Positions 41,840-53,104 are shown, counted from the first letter of the stretch. The stretch: DNA of 64,000 nucleotides from Pseudomonas tructae (GCF_004214895.1 NZ_CP035952.1:930001-994000), one strand, 5' to 3'. The notes: generated by a model not told the origin, from the letters alone. Program-made: numbers and translations.

Positions 41840-44611
41840 TTACTGGGTGGGAATCTGACTTGATTGGGCTTCGCGGCGTGCCACCCAATGTTCGATCAAT
41901 TCGCGCAATTGTGACAACTCTACCGGCTTGGACATGTGTCCATCCATGCCAGCCAGGCGCGCGCGCTCCTTGTGTTCGGCGAGGATGTGCGCGGTGAGGG
42001 CGACCACCGGCGTGCGCCGGCGCTGGTTACTGACTTCCCAGATGCGCAGTTGCTGGGTGGCCGAGAAACCATCGAGCACCGGCATTTCGCAGTCCATCAG
42101 GACCAGGTCGTAATGGTTGGCCTTCATCGCCTGCAAGGCCTCTTCGCCATTGCTGGCGGTGTCTGGCTCCAGGCTGAGTTTGCCCAGCATGCCGCGAATG
42201 ACCTTGGTCGAAATGCTGTTGTCTTCGGCGACCAGAATGCGGAAGTCGCTGGGCAGGTTCAGCGGCGTCGACAGGTTGGCCTGCAGCGGGATGCTCGGTT
42301 GGCCTTTGCTGCGTTGGGCGAGCTCTTCGGCCAGGGTGGTCTTGAGGGTGTATCCGGCCACGGGCTTGGCGAGGATGCGCTTGACCCCGGCATTGCGCGC
42401 GATGACCTTGCTCGGCGCATTGCTGATGCCGGTGAGCATGACCAGCAGGATGTCGTGGTTGAGGCTCGGGTCTTCCTTGATCTTCGCTGCCAGTTGCATG
42501 CCGGTCATGCCGGGCATGTTCTGGTCGAGCAGCACGGCATCGAAATAGTCGCGCAGGTGCGCCTTGGTGCGTAGCAGGGCCAGGGCCTCCTTGCCCGACG
42601 GTACGGCGCTGACGTTCATGCCCCAGGCGCTGCACTGCTGCACCAGGACCTTGCGGCAGGTGTCGTTGTCGTCCACCACCAGCACCCGGGCGCCGCGCAG
42701 CGGGCCGTCGAGATCGGTGGGCGGCTGTTCGAGGCGCTGGGCGTCGAGCGGCAGGGTCATCCACAGGGTGTTGCCCATGCTGTGGCTGGTCTTGATGCCG
42801 AACTCGCCCTGCATCAGCGTGATCAACTGCTTGGCGATCACCAGCCCCAGGTGGCCGCCGAGCTTGTTGCTGGAGAGGAAATGCTTGCTGTGCAGTTCGG
42901 CCTGCAACAGCGCTTCACGCTCGCCCGGGGCAATCGGCTCGCCACTGTCCTGCACGGCAATGCGTAGCCGTGGGCTGTCACCGCGCTGGTCGAGGGCGAC
43001 CACCAGCAGAATCTCGCCGTGGTCGGTCTTCTTCAGGGCGTTTTCCAGCAGGCTCAACAAGGCCTGGCGCAGGCGAGTCGGGTCGCCGCTGATGACGCGC
43101 GGCACCTGCGGCTGGGTGAAGCTGATCAGTTCGATGTTCTGCTGTTCGGCCTTGGCCCGGAAGATGTTCAGGCAATCTTCGATCAGGGCATTGAGGTCGA
43201 ACTGCACATCGTCCAGCTCGATCTGCCCGGATTCGAGCTTGGAGATGTCGAGGATCTCGTTGATCAGGGTCAGCAGCTCGTTGCCGGCGCTGTGGATGGT
43301 CTGCACGTAGTCGCGTTGCTTGACCGACAGTGGCGTGCCAAGCAGCAGTTCGGTCATGCCCAGGACACCGTTCATGGGCGTGCGGATCTCATGGCTGATC
43401 TTGGCCAGGAACTCGGCTTTGGCGTTGATTTCGGCGTTGCTGGCCGCCAGTTCGCGGCTGGCGCTGAAGCGCTCTTCGCTGATGCGCCGCAGGCGCTCGC
43501 TGACCGCAAGGTTGAGCAGCAGGCCACTGACGCTGGTTAGGCCCAGTAGAATGAACAACAGCCATTGGGTCGGTGTGCGGGTCAGACCGAGCAGGGCCGG
43601 CAACACCAGCAGGCAGCCGAAATTGAACGCCAGCATTGCCAGGGCGAACAGCCGCGCCGGGGCGTAACCCTTGTACCAGTGGTAGCTGGCCGCCAGCAGC
43701 ATGCTCAGGGTACTCAGGGCCATCAAGCCGTAGGTCATCAGGTTCAGTGGCAGGGTGTCGACGAACAGCAGCAACAGGCCGCACAGCGCCACCACCAGCA
43801 TTTCCACTTGCAGCAGGCGGCTCAGGCGCGGTTGTTCACAAGGCTTGAAGAAGCGCAGGGTGAAGGTCAGGCCGGCCAGTGACGCCAGCAAGGCGGTGAG
43901 GTAGGCCGCCGGTGTTTGCGCTGAATGCCAGAGGCTCCACCAGGGGCCGCTGAGGTTGAGCAGGATCAGCGCACTGAGCAGCATCAGCCCGTGATAGGCC
44001 GCCAGCGCCAGGCTGGTGCTCGAACGCGAGTAGGCATAGCGGATCAGGTTGTGCAGCATCAGCATCAGCAGGCAGCCAAACAGTAGGCCGAAGAACAGTG
44101 GCTGGCGCTGGTCGGCGGCGGCATGGGCAGCGGATTCCAGGCTGATGGCCGGGCGCAACTGATGCTCCGAGACCAGGCGCAGGTAGACGTCCAGGGTTGT
44201 CGGGCTATTGGGCAGCGCCAGAACATGGTCACTGCTGCGCAGGTACGGGGTGTCGCTGTCGTTCTGCCGACCACTGTGGATCTGCTTGATCAGCCGGTCG
44301 CCTTCAAGGGCATAGAGGTCAAGGCGCGACAGGTCGGGGGCAAAGACCCGCAGCAGTTTTTCCTGCTGCCCGGGCTCCAGCCGATAGTGCAGCCACAGCG
44401 CCTGGTCGGGCGTGGCGGCGTTGAGTTCGTTGAGTTCGAGGGGGCTGAACTGGTTGCGGTAGCGCTCGGAACGGATGTCGCTCAGTTGCAGGCTGGCCTG
44501 CTCGTCGAGCAAAACTGCCCAGCCACTGCCTTGTTCGGCCGCAGCCGGGAACAAGCAGAGCAGGGTCAGCAAGCTGACGGTAAGGCCAATGGCGATCCTG
44601 AGCCAACGCAC
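41840..44611 (-). CDS. retS: Hybrid sensor kinase RetS
   Basis: A 923-residue hybrid sensor. Layout: signal sequence, a periplasmic 7TMR-DISM extracellular domain (about 30-175), seven hydrophobic helices (about 180-385), a histidine kinase core with H-box FLAKISHEIRTPMNG, an ATPase domain, and two receiver domains (VLVVDDNDTC with LLDQNMPG, then ILVAEDNSIS with LMDCEMPV). This architecture and the position next to purD match RetS of P. aeruginosa, which binds GacS and blocks the switch to biofilm and chronic lifestyle. The G2-box is unusual (GGHLGLVIAK instead of the common GTGLGL), so ATP binding may be altered. The start is GTG at 44611 with AAGGG upstream. Confidence 0.93.
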   Translation of the reverse strand: MRWLRIAIGLTVSLLTLLCLFPAAAEQGSGWAVLLDEQASLQLSDIRSERYRNQFSPLELNELNAATPDQALWLHYRLEPGQQEKLLRVFAPDLSRLDLYALEGDRLIKQIHSGRQNDSDTPYLRSSDHVLALPNSPTTLDVYLRLVSEHQLRPAISLESAAHAAADQRQPLFFGLLFGCLLMLMLHNLIRYAYSRSSTSLALAAYHGLMLLSALILLNLSGPWWSLWHSAQTPAAYLTALLASLAGLTFTLRFFKPCEQPRLSRLLQVEMLVVALCGLLLLFVDTLPLNLMTYGLMALSTLSMLLAASYHWYKGYAPARLFALAMLAFNFGCLLVLPALLGLTRTPTQWLLFILLGLTSVSGLLLNLAVSERLRRISEERFSASRELAASNAEINAKAEFLAKISHEIRTPMNGVLGMTELLLGTPLSVKQRDYVQTIHSAGNELLTLINEILDISKLESGQIELDDVQFDLNALIEDCLNIFRAKAEQQNIELISFTQPQVPRVISGDPTRLRQALLSLLENALKKTDHGEILLVVALDQRGDSPRLRIAVQDSGEPIAPGEREALLQAELHSKHFLSSNKLGGHLGLVIAKQLITLMQGEFGIKTSHSMGNTLWMTLPLDAQRLEQPPTDLDGPLRGARVLVVDDNDTCRKVLVQQCSAWGMNVSAVPSGKEALALLRTKAHLRDYFDAVLLDQNMPGMTGMQLAAKIKEDPSLNHDILLVMLTGISNAPSKVIARNAGVKRILAKPVAGYTLKTTLAEELAQRSKGQPSIPLQANLSTPLNLPSDFRILVAEDNSISTKVIRGMLGKLSLEPDTASNGEEALQAMKANHYDLVLMDCEMPVLDGFSATQQLRIWEVSNQRRRTPVVALTAHILAEHKERARLAGMDGHMSKPVELSQLRELIEHWVARREAQSSQIPTQ

Positions 44612-44746
44612 GACGAAATCCCTTCTTAGCTAAATGCCGGATGATAACTATGCGCGGCGCGCCAAGCCGAAGGCAAGGCCCATGGCGGGCCCTGTCGACG
44701 AGCCGGGGGCAGGACGCTTGCCGCGTCGCTGCCCACAGGCGCCATT

Positions 44747-46042
44747 TTACTGCTGATGTTCACCGCGCTCGCGGGCAATGGCACGGTAGCCGATGTCCTT
44801 GCGGTAGAAGCTGCCTTGCCAGTTGATCTGGGCAGCCAGGCGGTAGGCTTGTTGCTGGGCGGATTCGACAGTGCTGCCCATGGCCGTGGCGCACAGTACG
44901 CGGCCACCGGTGGCAACCACCGCGCCGTCCTTGAGTGCGGTACCGGCGTGGAAGACCTTGCCTTCGAGCTTTGCGGCAGCGTCCAGGCCGTTGATCGCAG
45001 CGCCCTTGCTGTAGTCGCCAGGGTAGCCGCCGGCAGCCAGGACCACGCCCAGGCTTGGACGCGGATCCCACTGTGCTTCGACCTTGTCCAGGGCCTTGGC
45101 AAAGGCCGCTTCGATCAGCAGCACCAGGCTCGATTCCAGGCGCAGCATGACCGGTTGGGTTTCCGGGTCGCCAAAGCGGCAGTTGAACTCGATGACTTTC
45201 GGGTTGCCGGCCTTGTCGATCATCAGGCCTGCATAGAGGAAGCCGGTGTAAACGTTGCCTTCTTCAGCCATGCCGCGCACGGTTGGCCAGATCACCAGGT
45301 CCATGACGCGCTGATGCACGTCGGCGGTGACCACTGGCGCCGGCGAGTAAGCGCCCATGCCGCCGGTGTTGGGGCCGCTGTCGCCGTCGCCGACGCGCTT
45401 GTGATCCTGGCTGGTGGCCATTGGCAGGACATTGTGACCGTCGACCATGACGATGAAGCTGGCTTCTTCGCCGTCGAGGAACTCCTCGATCACCACGCGC
45501 GAACCAGCCTCACCGAAGGCGTTGCCGGCGAGCATGTCGCGCACGGCCTCTTCGGCTTCGGCCAGGGTCATGGCAACGATCACGCCTTTACCGGCGGCCA
45601 GACCGTCGGCCTTGATTACGATCGGCGCGCCTTTTTCACGCAGATAAGCCAGGGCCGGCTCGATCTCGGTGAAGTTCTGGTAGTCGGCGGTCGGGATCTT
45701 GTGGCGGGCCAGGAAGTCCTTGGTGAACGCCTTGGAGCCTTCCAGCTGGGCAGCGCCCTTGGTCGGGCCAAAGCAGTCCAGGCCGCGGCTGCGGAACAGG
45801 TCGACGACACCGGCAACCAGCGGGCCTTCAGGGCCGACGATGGTCAGGGCGACATTGTTCTCGGCGAAATCGGCCAGTTGCTCCAGGGCGCTGACGTCGA
45901 TGTCGACGTTCTCGCACTTGGCTTCGGTGGCGGTGCCGGCGTTGCCTGGGGCCACGAAGACTTTCTCGACCCGAGGGTCCTGGGCGACTTTCCAGGCCAG
46001 GGCGTGTTCACGACCGCCGCTACCGATAATCAAAACTTTCAT
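44747..46042 (-). CDS. purD: Phosphoribosylamine-glycine ligase PurD
   Basis: A 431-residue ATP-grasp ligase joining phosphoribosylamine and glycine, the second step of purine synthesis. Signatures are the N-terminal MKVLIIGSGGREHALAWK, GPEGPLVAGV, PIVIKADGLAAGKGVIVA (ATP-grasp loop) and FNCRFGDPETQPVM (metal site). It lies 145 bp downstream of purH on the same strand with a REP pair between, the usual Pseudomonas order purH-purD. Confidence 0.97.
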   Translation of the reverse strand: MKVLIIGSGGREHALAWKVAQDPRVEKVFVAPGNAGTATEAKCENVDIDVSALEQLADFAENNVALTIVGPEGPLVAGVVDLFRSRGLDCFGPTKGAAQLEGSKAFTKDFLARHKIPTADYQNFTEIEPALAYLREKGAPIVIKADGLAAGKGVIVAMTLAEAEEAVRDMLAGNAFGEAGSRVVIEEFLDGEEASFIVMVDGHNVLPMATSQDHKRVGDGDSGPNTGGMGAYSPAPVVTADVHQRVMDLVIWPTVRGMAEEGNVYTGFLYAGLMIDKAGNPKVIEFNCRFGDPETQPVMLRLESSLVLLIEAAFAKALDKVEAQWDPRPSLGVVLAAGGYPGDYSKGAAINGLDAAAKLEGKVFHAGTALKDGAVVATGGRVLCATAMGSTVESAQQQAYRLAAQINWQGSFYRKDIGYRAIARERGEHQQ

Positions 46043-46093
46043 GTCAAAACCTCGATGAAGCTAATTCGGATAATGCTGGTAGGCGGGGCTCTT

Positions 46094-46163
46094 GTGGGAG
46101 CGGGCTTGCCCCGCGATGCGCTGTAACTGACCGATCGCAATCGCGGGTCAAGCCCGCCCCCAC
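46094..46163. repeat. REP pair between purH and purD
   Basis: Inverted units 46094-46117 (GTGGGAGCGGGCTTGCCCCG...) and 46140-46163 (ATCGCGGGTCAAGCCCGCCC...), 22 bp apart; the second has two substitutions. They may fold in the mRNA and separate expression of the two genes. Confidence 0.88.
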
Positions 46164-46187
46164 AGAGCCTGGCACCAGGTCCTGGGA

Positions 46188-47795
46188 TCAGTGACGGAAG
46201 TGACGCATGCCGGTGAAGACCATGGCGATGCCGGCCTCGTCGGCGGCAGCGATGACTTCGGCGTCACGCATCGAACCACCTGGCTGGATCACCGCGGTGA
46301 TTCCGACCTTGGCTGCGTTATCGATGCCATCACGGAACGGGAAGAACGCATCCGAAGCCATGACCGCGCCCTGTACCTGCAGGCCGGCATGCTCGGCCTT
46401 GATCGCGGCAATGCGGGCGGAGTTGACGCGGCTCATCTGGCCGGCGCCGACACCGATGGTCTGACGGTTCTTGGCGTAGACGATGGCGTTGGACTTGACG
46501 AACTTGGCCACTTTCCAGGCGAAGATCAGGTCGTTGATTTCCTGCTCGCTCGGCGCGCGCTGGGTAACCACTTTCAGATCGCCTGCGGTGATCATGCCGA
46601 TGTCGCGGCTCTGCACCAGCAGGCCGCCGGTGACCCGCTTGAAGTCCCAGGCAGCGGCGCGCTCAGCCGACCACTCGCCGCAGGTCAGCAGGCGTACGTT
46701 GGCCTTGGCCGCGACGACGGCGCGAGCTGCGTCGCTGACGCTCGGGGCGATGATGACTTCGACGAACTGACGCTCGACGATAGCCTTGGCGGTTTCAGCG
46801 TCCAGCTCGCGGTTGAAGGCAATGATGCCGCCGAAGGCCGACTCGGTATCGGTTGCGTAAGCCAGTTCGTAGGCCTGGCGGATGCCGCCTTCGGCGTCCG
46901 GGCTGACCGCCACGCCGCACGGGTTGGCGTGCTTGACGATGACGCAGGCCGGCTTGACGAAGCTCTTCACACATTCCAGCGCGGCATCGGTGTCCGCCAC
47001 GTTGTTGTACGACAGCTCCTTGCCCTGCAACTGCACGGCGGTGGCGATACCGGCTTCGGCCGGCTTGGCCTCGACATAGAACGCCGCGCTCTGGTGCGGG
47101 TTCTCGCCGTAGCGCATTTCCTGGGCCTTGATGAACTGGCTGTTGAACGTGCGCGGGAATTCGCTGCGGCTCTCAGTGCTGAGGGTGTCGGCGGCCTGGT
47201 TCACGGTGCCCATGTAGTTGGCGATCATGCCGTCGTAGGCGGCGGTGTGCTCGAAGGCCTTGAGCATCAGGTCGAAGCGCTGGGCGTAGGTCAGGCCGCC
47301 GGCCTTGAGGTTGTCCAGCACCTGGCCGTAGTCGCTGGCGTTGACCACGATAGCGACGTCTTTGTGGTTCTTGGCCGCCGAGCGGACCATGGTCGGGCCG
47401 CCGATGTCGATGTTCTCGATGGCGGTCGGCAGGTCACAGCCCGGCTTTGAGATGGTGGCTTCAAACGGGTAGAGGTTGACCGCGACCAGATCGATCGGCT
47501 TGATCCCGTGCTCGGCCATGATGGCGTCGTCGGTACCGCGACGGCCGAGGATGCCGCCGTGGATTTTCGGGTGCAGGGTTTTGACCCGGCCGTCCATCAT
47601 TTCGGCGAAGCCGGTGTAATCGGCAACTTCCACCGCGGCAACGCCATTGTCCTGGAGCAACTTGAAGGTGCCACCGGTGGACAGGATCTCGACGCCGAGC
47701 TGCTGCAGCTCACGGGCGAATTCAAGGATCCCGGTCTTGTCGGAGACGCTGATCAAGGCGCGGCGGATCGGCAGGCGGGTAGTCTGGTCGGTCAT
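46188..47795 (-). CDS. purH: Bifunctional AICAR transformylase/IMP cyclohydrolase PurH
   Basis: A 535-residue enzyme for the last two purine steps. The N-terminal MGS-like IMP cyclohydrolase domain (about 1-200: [40 protein letters not shown]) and the AICAR transformylase domain ([20 protein letters not shown]; catalytic [10 protein letters not shown]) are complete. Start at 47795 (MTDQTTRLP), the conserved Pseudomonas N-terminus; an ATG four codons upstream (47807) is possible. The gene follows fis on the same strand with an intrinsic terminator between. Confidence 0.97.
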   Translation of the reverse strand: MTDQTTRLPIRRALISVSDKTGILEFARELQQLGVEILSTGGTFKLLQDNGVAAVEVADYTGFAEMMDGRVKTLHPKIHGGILGRRGTDDAIMAEHGIKPIDLVAVNLYPFEATISKPGCDLPTAIENIDIGGPTMVRSAAKNHKDVAIVVNASDYGQVLDNLKAGGLTYAQRFDLMLKAFEHTAAYDGMIANYMGTVNQAADTLSTESRSEFPRTFNSQFIKAQEMRYGENPHQSAAFYVEAKPAEAGIATAVQLQGKELSYNNVADTDAALECVKSFVKPACVIVKHANPCGVAVSPDAEGGIRQAYELAYATDTESAFGGIIAFNRELDAETAKAIVERQFVEVIIAPSVSDAARAVVAAKANVRLLTCGEWSAERAAAWDFKRVTGGLLVQSRDIGMITAGDLKVVTQRAPSEQEINDLIFAWKVAKFVKSNAIVYAKNRQTIGVGAGQMSRVNSARIAAIKAEHAGLQVQGAVMASDAFFPFRDGIDNAAKVGITAVIQPGGSMRDAEVIAAADEAGIAMVFTGMRHFRH

Positions 47796-47821
47796 TTCAG
47801 ATTCCATAACGCGGTGAAGTC

Positions 47822-47859
47822 AAAAAAAGGCGACCTCATCGAATGGGAGCCGCCTTTTC
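47822..47859 (-). terminator. Intrinsic terminator of the dusB-fis operon
   Basis: On the minus strand: AAAAGGCGGCTC, a 9-nt loop, GAGGTCGCCTTTTTTT. It lies 15 bp after the fis stop; the A/T ends on both sides make it work in either direction. Confidence 0.85.
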
Positions 47860-47874
47860 TGGATTGGATTCGTG

Positions 47875-48195
47875 TTACAGCAAGTCGTACTGCTTGAGTT
47901 TCTTGCGCAAGGTGCCGCGGTTGAGTCCGAGCAGCTCGCTGGCCTTGGTCTGGTTGCCCTTGACGTAGTTCATTACGCTTTCGAGCAACGGCGCTTCGAC
48001 TTCCGAGAGCACCAGGTTGTACACGTCCGTGACGGCCGCGCCCTCCAGATGGGCGAAATAGTTGTGCAGCGCCTTTTCCACACTGCCGCGAAGGGTCTGA
48101 CCCTCTTCGCTCGGCGTATTCAGGTGCTGTTTCAGGTTGACGTTGTCGCTCACGGGCGTTGTTCCACTCACTAAAGTCTCGGTCATCATCGTCAT
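47875..48195 (-). CDS. fis: DNA-binding protein Fis
   Basis: A 106-residue nucleoid protein and global regulator. The C-terminal HTH ([20 protein letters not shown], then [12 protein letters not shown]) is nearly identical to E. coli Fis, preceded by dimer helices ([15 protein letters not shown]). Encoded directly after dusB as in enteric bacteria; the ATG at 48195 overlaps the dusB stop (ATGA). A second Met four codons in (48186) is an alternative start. Confidence 0.96.
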   Translation of the reverse strand: MTMMTETLVSGTTPVSDNVNLKQHLNTPSEEGQTLRGSVEKALHNYFAHLEGAAVTDVYNLVLSEVEAPLLESVMNYVKGNQTKASELLGLNRGTLRKKLKQYDLL

Positions 48196-49205
48196 GCGGC
48201 CACCCCTTGTCCGTCCTCTGTCTCAAGGCTCTGTTCACGTTCGCTGAAAAAGCCGCGAACGTTGGCGCACTGCGCTTGCGTGTCTTCCAAACGATTGAAC
48301 CGGGCGCGAAACTCCTTGGCGCCCGGTAGCGTTGCCAGGTACCAGCCGACGTGCTTGCGGGCGATACGTACGCCCATCACATCGCCGTAAAAGGCGTGCA
48401 ACGCGGTCAGGTGCTCCAGCAGAATTCGTTCCACTTCGTCCAGCTGCGGTGCCGGCAGTTTCTCGCCAGTACGCAGGTAATGCTCGATCTCGCGAAAGAT
48501 CCATGGCCGCCCCTGGGCAGCCCGGCCAATCAGCAGGCCGTCGGCTCCGGTGGCATCCAGCACCGAGCGAGCCTTTTCGGGCGAAGTGATATCGCCATTG
48601 GCAAAGACCGGGATCGACACCGCCTGCTTGATCGCCGCGATGGTGTCGTACTCGGCTTCGCCGGTGTAGAGGTCGGCACGTGTGCGTCCATGTACAGCCA
48701 GTGCCTGGATACCGGCCTGCTCGGCGATTCTCGCCACTGTCAGGCCGTTCTTGTTGGCCCTGTCCCACCCCGTGCGGATCTTCAGTGTGACCGGCACGTC
48801 CACCGCGGCAACCACCGCGTGGAGGATTTCGCTGACCAGCGCCTCATCTTTCAATAAAGCAGAGCCTGCAGCCTTGTTGCAGACTTTTTTTGCCGGGCAG
48901 CCCATGTTGATGTCGATGATCTGCGCGCCAGCCTCGACGTTGGCCCGGGCTGCCGCTGCGAGCATCTGCGCGTCACCGCCGGCGATCTGTACCGAGCGCG
49001 GCTCGGGATCACCCTGGTGAATCATGCGCAGGCGCGACTTGCGGCTGTTCCACAGGCTCATGTCGCTGCTGACCATCTCCGACACCACCAGGCCTGCACC
49101 CATTCGTCGGCATAGCTGACGAAATGGCTGGTCCGTGACCCCGGCCATCGGGGCGAGGATCAGGGCGTTCTGCAGTGTGTATGGGCCGATGCGTACCGCC
49201 GACAT
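48192..49205 (-). CDS. dusB: tRNA-dihydrouridine synthase B
   Basis: A 337-residue FMN enzyme reducing uridine to dihydrouridine in the tRNA D-loop. It has the TIM-barrel start [20 protein letters not shown], the catalytic Cys in [33 protein letters not shown] and the phosphate site [18 protein letters not shown]. It forms the conserved dusB-fis operon. Confidence 0.96.
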   Translation of the reverse strand: MSAVRIGPYTLQNALILAPMAGVTDQPFRQLCRRMGAGLVVSEMVSSDMSLWNSRKSRLRMIHQGDPEPRSVQIAGGDAQMLAAAARANVEAGAQIIDINMGCPAKKVCNKAAGSALLKDEALVSEILHAVVAAVDVPVTLKIRTGWDRANKNGLTVARIAEQAGIQALAVHGRTRADLYTGEAEYDTIAAIKQAVSIPVFANGDITSPEKARSVLDATGADGLLIGRAAQGRPWIFREIEHYLRTGEKLPAPQLDEVERILLEHLTALHAFYGDVMGVRIARKHVGWYLATLPGAKEFRARFNRLEDTQAQCANVRGFFSEREQSLETEDGQGVAA

Positions 49206-49393
49206 AGGAGTTCCCTGTTGTGGGGGCCGATCTTAGAGTTCGAAAAAGGGTGGGCATGATACCCGCTCTCGGTGACCGGATAAAGAAGGATTTGGATAAA
49301 ATCTGAACAGTTGTGGCGTTATAGCCTGAGGTTTGATTGCCGGGACAGGTGCCAGCCGGCTGGCGCCAGAGAACCCGGCGCCAGTTGGCAGGG

Positions 49394-50659
49394 CTATTCC
49401 GGCGAGCGGAAGCTCAGGCTGTAGTTGACCGCCTTGGGGCCCGGATCGAGGATGTCCAGGGCGATGTGGATTGGCGTCTGGCTGGGCATTTCGCCCTTGC
49501 CGGCCAGCTCACCGCTGAGGTACTCGGTGGGCTTGAAGCGGCGGCTGGCGATCAGTTGGCCATTGAGGTCGGCGAAGCGCAGCTCCAGCAGCGGGAACGG
49601 CTGGGAGAAGGGCGCACGGTTGTAGATGATCGCATCGACGATCAAGGCGCCATTGAAGTCCGGGTGACTGCGCACGACCAGGTTGCTGCTCTTGATCCGG
49701 GCAATGTCGACCCGTGACGGTACCTGGCAACCGACGCTCGGGCAGAGGGTCTGGAACCAGGGGCGGTAGCGATCCTGGCGGGCCAGTTCGTCGAACTGGT
49801 ACCAGATGTACTGGCCGGCCAGCGCTGCTGCGGCGAACAGGACCAGCAGGATCCACAGCAGGCGCTTGCCCCAGTTGACCTTGGGTTTCTGCCAGCCCAG
49901 CTGGATCGGGTCGTCGACCAGGTCGAGCAGCGGCTCCTTGCGGGCCGGACGGCTGCTGACCGGGCCCAGGCCGGGTTCGCGGCGCTCGTCCAGCTCAGGT
50001 TCGGGGCTGTCCAGTTCGTCGTCAGGCTCGCGCGCTGACAGGCGCTCGCCTGGCAGTTCGTCGTCATCGGCGCGCAGCGAGTGCGCCGGCGGCACCACTG
50101 TGTCGAGGTCGTCGTCGAGCACATCGAGCGACAAAGACGGCTCGGTGCGCTCGCCCGGTGCTGGCGCAAGGTCCAGGGCTTCCTGTTCGATCAGTGGCGG
50201 TTGTGGCTCGTCCAGCTCGTCGGCCAGTGAGTCGCGCTCTGCGGCCGGGCTGCTGAACAGGCTGTCGGGCCAGTGCTGGTCGTCCTGCTCCGGGCTGTCG
50301 CGGTGCGCGCTGAGGCTGTCTTCGCGCGCTGCCACGGCCTTGAATTCGGTGGTTGGCTGGATTTCGCGCTGTTCCAAGCGCGCCAGTTCCTGGTCCAGGT
50401 CGAGCTGGTCGAGGTCAAGCTCGGCTGCGCTCCACTCATGCTGGATGGGCGGCTGCGCAGGCGCCACCTGCGGCTCGACCGGCGCCGACGGTACAGGAGG
50501 GTTCTGCGCCGCGTTTTGCTCCAGCAGTTGCTTGGCGGCGTTGAATACCTGCAGGCAGGCGCCGCAACGCACCACGCCGCGGGCCACGCTCAACTGATTG
50601 TGGCTGACGCGAAAGCTGGTCTGGCAATGCGGGCACTGGGTGACGAAACTGTCGGTCAT
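49394..50659 (-). CDS. Zinc-ribbon and DUF3426 domain membrane protein
   Basis: A 421-residue protein. The N-terminal zinc ribbon has two CxxC knuckles (TQCPHCQTSF, VVRCGACLQVF). A long acidic, Pro-rich linker (about 60-270) is followed by one membrane helix (LLWILLVLFAAAALAGQYIW) and a C-terminal DUF3426 domain (PSVGCQVPSRVDIARIKSSN, LPLLELRFADLNG). Located between dusB-fis and prmA as in other Pseudomonas. The role is unknown; a cytoplasm-to-periplasm tether is suggested by the layout. Confidence 0.87.
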   Translation of the reverse strand: MTDSFVTQCPHCQTSFRVSHNQLSVARGVVRCGACLQVFNAAKQLLEQNAAQNPPVPSAPVEPQVAPAQPPIQHEWSAAELDLDQLDLDQELARLEQREIQPTTEFKAVAAREDSLSAHRDSPEQDDQHWPDSLFSSPAAERDSLADELDEPQPPLIEQEALDLAPAPGERTEPSLSLDVLDDDLDTVVPPAHSLRADDDELPGERLSAREPDDELDSPEPELDERREPGLGPVSSRPARKEPLLDLVDDPIQLGWQKPKVNWGKRLLWILLVLFAAAALAGQYIWYQFDELARQDRYRPWFQTLCPSVGCQVPSRVDIARIKSSNLVVRSHPDFNGALIVDAIIYNRAPFSQPFPLLELRFADLNGQLIASRRFKPTEYLSGELAGKGEMPSQTPIHIALDILDPGPKAVNYSLSFRSPE

Positions 50660-50699
50660 GCGGCGGTCCGGGTTATGCAGAAGGTTATTCTAGGCGCAC

Positions 50700-51578
50700 T
50701 TAGCGGCGTCGACCACTGATGCGTACCCAGCCATCGCGTACGGTGATCGGGTCGAGGTCGAAGTCCTTGGCGTAGGCCGCGGCGACTTCATCGCCTTGCT
50801 CTGCGAGAATCCCCGACAGCGCCAGCAGGCCACCCGGACGCACCAGTGCGGACAGCTGCGGGGCCAGGGACACCAGCGGGCCGGCCAGGATGTTGGCGAC
50901 CAGCACGTCGGCCTGCATGGCCGGCATGTGCTCGGGCAGGTACAGGGCGAATTTCTCTTCGGCGATGCCGTTGCGCCCGGCGTTGTCGCGCGAAGCTTCC
51001 AGGGCCTGCACGTCGATGTCGGTACCGACCGCTTCGCGGGCACCGAGCAGCAGCGCGGCGATGGCGAGGATGCCCGAGCCGCAACCGAAATCGAGCACCT
51101 GGGTGCCTTTGAGTGCCTGGCCGTCGAGCCATTCCAGGCACAGGGCGGTGGTCGGGTGGGTGCCGGTGCCGAAGGCCAGGCCCGGATCGAGCAGCAGGTT
51201 GACTGCCTCAGGCTCTGGCGCAGTATGCCAGCTTGGCACAATCCACAGGCGCTGACCGAAACGCATCGGCTGGAAATTGTCCATCCAACTGCGTTCCCAG
51301 TCCTGGTCTTCGATGACTTCAGCCTGATGCTCCGGCAGCGTGGCGCCGGTCAAAAGCTGCAGGTGGGCGAACACCGCGCTGGCGTCGGTATCGGCTTCGA
51401 ACAACGCCAGCAGGTGGGTATGCGACCACAGTGGTGTGGTGTTGAGGTCCGGTTCGAAGATCGGCTGATCTTCGGCATCCATGAAGGTGACCGAAACGGC
51501 GCCTACTTCGAGCAGGGCATCTTCATAGGTTTCGGCTTGTTCCGGGCTGATGGCCAGACGTACTTGCAGCCAAGGCAT
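50700..51578 (-). CDS. prmA: Ribosomal protein L11 methyltransferase PrmA
   Basis: A 292-residue SAM-dependent methyltransferase that trimethylates L11. The substrate-recognition N-domain ([20 protein letters not shown]) is followed by the catalytic domain with [35 protein letters not shown] and VANILAGPL. Start at 51578 (MPWLQ), not the GTG three codons earlier. Downstream of accC, separated by a strong terminator. Confidence 0.96.
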   Translation of the reverse strand: MPWLQVRLAISPEQAETYEDALLEVGAVSVTFMDAEDQPIFEPDLNTTPLWSHTHLLALFEADTDASAVFAHLQLLTGATLPEHQAEVIEDQDWERSWMDNFQPMRFGQRLWIVPSWHTAPEPEAVNLLLDPGLAFGTGTHPTTALCLEWLDGQALKGTQVLDFGCGSGILAIAALLLGAREAVGTDIDVQALEASRDNAGRNGIAEEKFALYLPEHMPAMQADVLVANILAGPLVSLAPQLSALVRPGGLLALSGILAEQGDEVAAAYAKDFDLDPITVRDGWVRISGRRR

Positions 51579-51679
51579 GGCGGGCACCTTTGGAAAAATT
51601 CTACAGGGGCAGCCCGAGGCTGCGAGAAGCCCGCCAGTTTACTTGAGTACGAGGGGTTTGTGGGATCCCACAGCAGGCC

Positions 51680-51716
51680 AAAAAAAAGACCCCGGCCATT
51701 GGGCCGGGGTCTTTTT
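51680..51716 (-). terminator. Intrinsic terminator of accB-accC
   Basis: Stem AAAAAGACCCCGGCC / GGCCGGGGTCTTTTT with T and A runs on both sides, 15 bp after the accC stop. The symmetrical ends allow action in both directions. Confidence 0.93.
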
Positions 51717-51731
51717 CACTTCACTGCCGAA

Positions 51732-53087
51732 TCACTCCTGGTTAGCCAGTTTGTGTTCCAGATAGTGAATGTTGACGCCACCTTTGCAGAAACCTTCATC
51801 GCGCACCAGGTCGCGGTGCAGCGGGATGTTGGTCTTGATGCCGTCGACGACGATTTCGTCCAGGGCATTGCGCATGCGCGCCATGGCTTCGTCGCGGTCC
51901 TTGCCGTAGGTGATCAGCTTGCCGATCAGCGAATCGTAGTTCGGCGGCACCGCATAACCACTGTACAGGTGCGAATCGACGCGAACGCCGTTGCCGCCTG
52001 GGGCGTGGAAGTGCTTGACGGTACCAGGGCTTGGGATGAACTTCTTCGGGTCTTCGGCGTTGATCCGGCACTCCAGCGAGTGGCCGCGAATCACTACGTC
52101 ATCCTGGCTGAACGACAGCTTGTTGCCAGCGGCGATGCTGAGCATCTCCTTGACGATGTCGATACCAGTCACCATCTCCGAAACCGGGTGCTCGACCTGA
52201 ACACGGGTGTTCATTTCGATGAAGTAGAACGCACCGTTTTCATAGAGGAACTCGAAGGTGCCAGCGCCACGATAGCCGATGTCGATACACGCCTTGACGC
52301 AGCGTGCGAAGACTTCCTGGCGAGCCTTCTCGTCGATGCCCGGGGCCGGTGCTTCTTCCAGTACTTTCTGGTGGCGGCGCTGCAGCGAGCAGTCACGGTC
52401 ACCCAGGTGTACGGCGTTGCCCTGGCCGTCGGACAGGACCTGAACTTCCACGTGGCGCGGGTTGGTCAGGAACTTCTCGAGGTAGACCATCGGGTTGCCG
52501 AAGGCCGCACCGGCTTCGCTGCGGGTCAGGATGGCCGAAGCGATCAGGTCTTCTTCCTTGTGCACCACGCGCATACCGCGACCACCACCGCCACCGGCGG
52601 CCTTGATGATCACCGGATAGCCGACTTCACGGCCAATGCGCAGGGCTTCTTCTTCGTCTTCGGGCAGCGGGCCGTCGGAGCCCGGTACGGTAGGAACGCC
52701 GGCTTTGATCATTGCGTCCTTGGCCGAGACCTTGTCGCCCATCAGGCGAATGGTGTCAGCTTTCGGACCAATGAAGGCAAAACCGGAGTTCTCGACCTGC
52801 TCGGCGAAATCGGCGTTTTCCGCAAGGAAACCGTAGCCTGGGTGAATGGCGGTAGCGCCGGTCACTTCAGCTGCGGCGATGATCGCCGGGATGTGCAGGT
52901 AGGACTGGCTGGCCGAAGCCGGGCCGATGCACACAGACTCGTCGGCCAGGCCCAGGTGCATCAGTTCGCGGTCAGCCGTGGAGTGTACGGCGACGGTCTT
53001 GATGCCCAGCTCTTTACAGGCACGCAGGATCCGCAGGGCAATTTCCCCGCGGTTGGCAATCAGGACTTTTTCCAGCTTCGCAGACAT
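51732..53087 (-). CDS. accC: Acetyl-CoA carboxylase, biotin carboxylase subunit AccC
   Basis: A 451-residue ATP-grasp biotin carboxylase, the first half-reaction of fatty acid synthesis. Signatures are [51 protein letters not shown] (ATP loop), [18 protein letters not shown] and [17 protein letters not shown]. Start at 53087 (MSAKLEK). It follows accB by 17 bp on the same strand, the usual accBC operon. Confidence 0.98.
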   Translation of the reverse strand: MSAKLEKVLIANRGEIALRILRACKELGIKTVAVHSTADRELMHLGLADESVCIGPASASQSYLHIPAIIAAAEVTGATAIHPGYGFLAENADFAEQVENSGFAFIGPKADTIRLMGDKVSAKDAMIKAGVPTVPGSDGPLPEDEEEALRIGREVGYPVIIKAAGGGGGRGMRVVHKEEDLIASAILTRSEAGAAFGNPMVYLEKFLTNPRHVEVQVLSDGQGNAVHLGDRDCSLQRRHQKVLEEAPAPGIDEKARQEVFARCVKACIDIGYRGAGTFEFLYENGAFYFIEMNTRVQVEHPVSEMVTGIDIVKEMLSIAAGNKLSFSQDDVVIRGHSLECRINAEDPKKFIPSPGTVKHFHAPGGNGVRVDSHLYSGYAVPPNYDSLIGKLITYGKDRDEAMARMRNALDEIVVDGIKTNIPLHRDLVRDEGFCKGGVNIHYLEHKLANQE

Positions 53088-53104
53088 CGTTGGCTCTCCG
53101 CAGG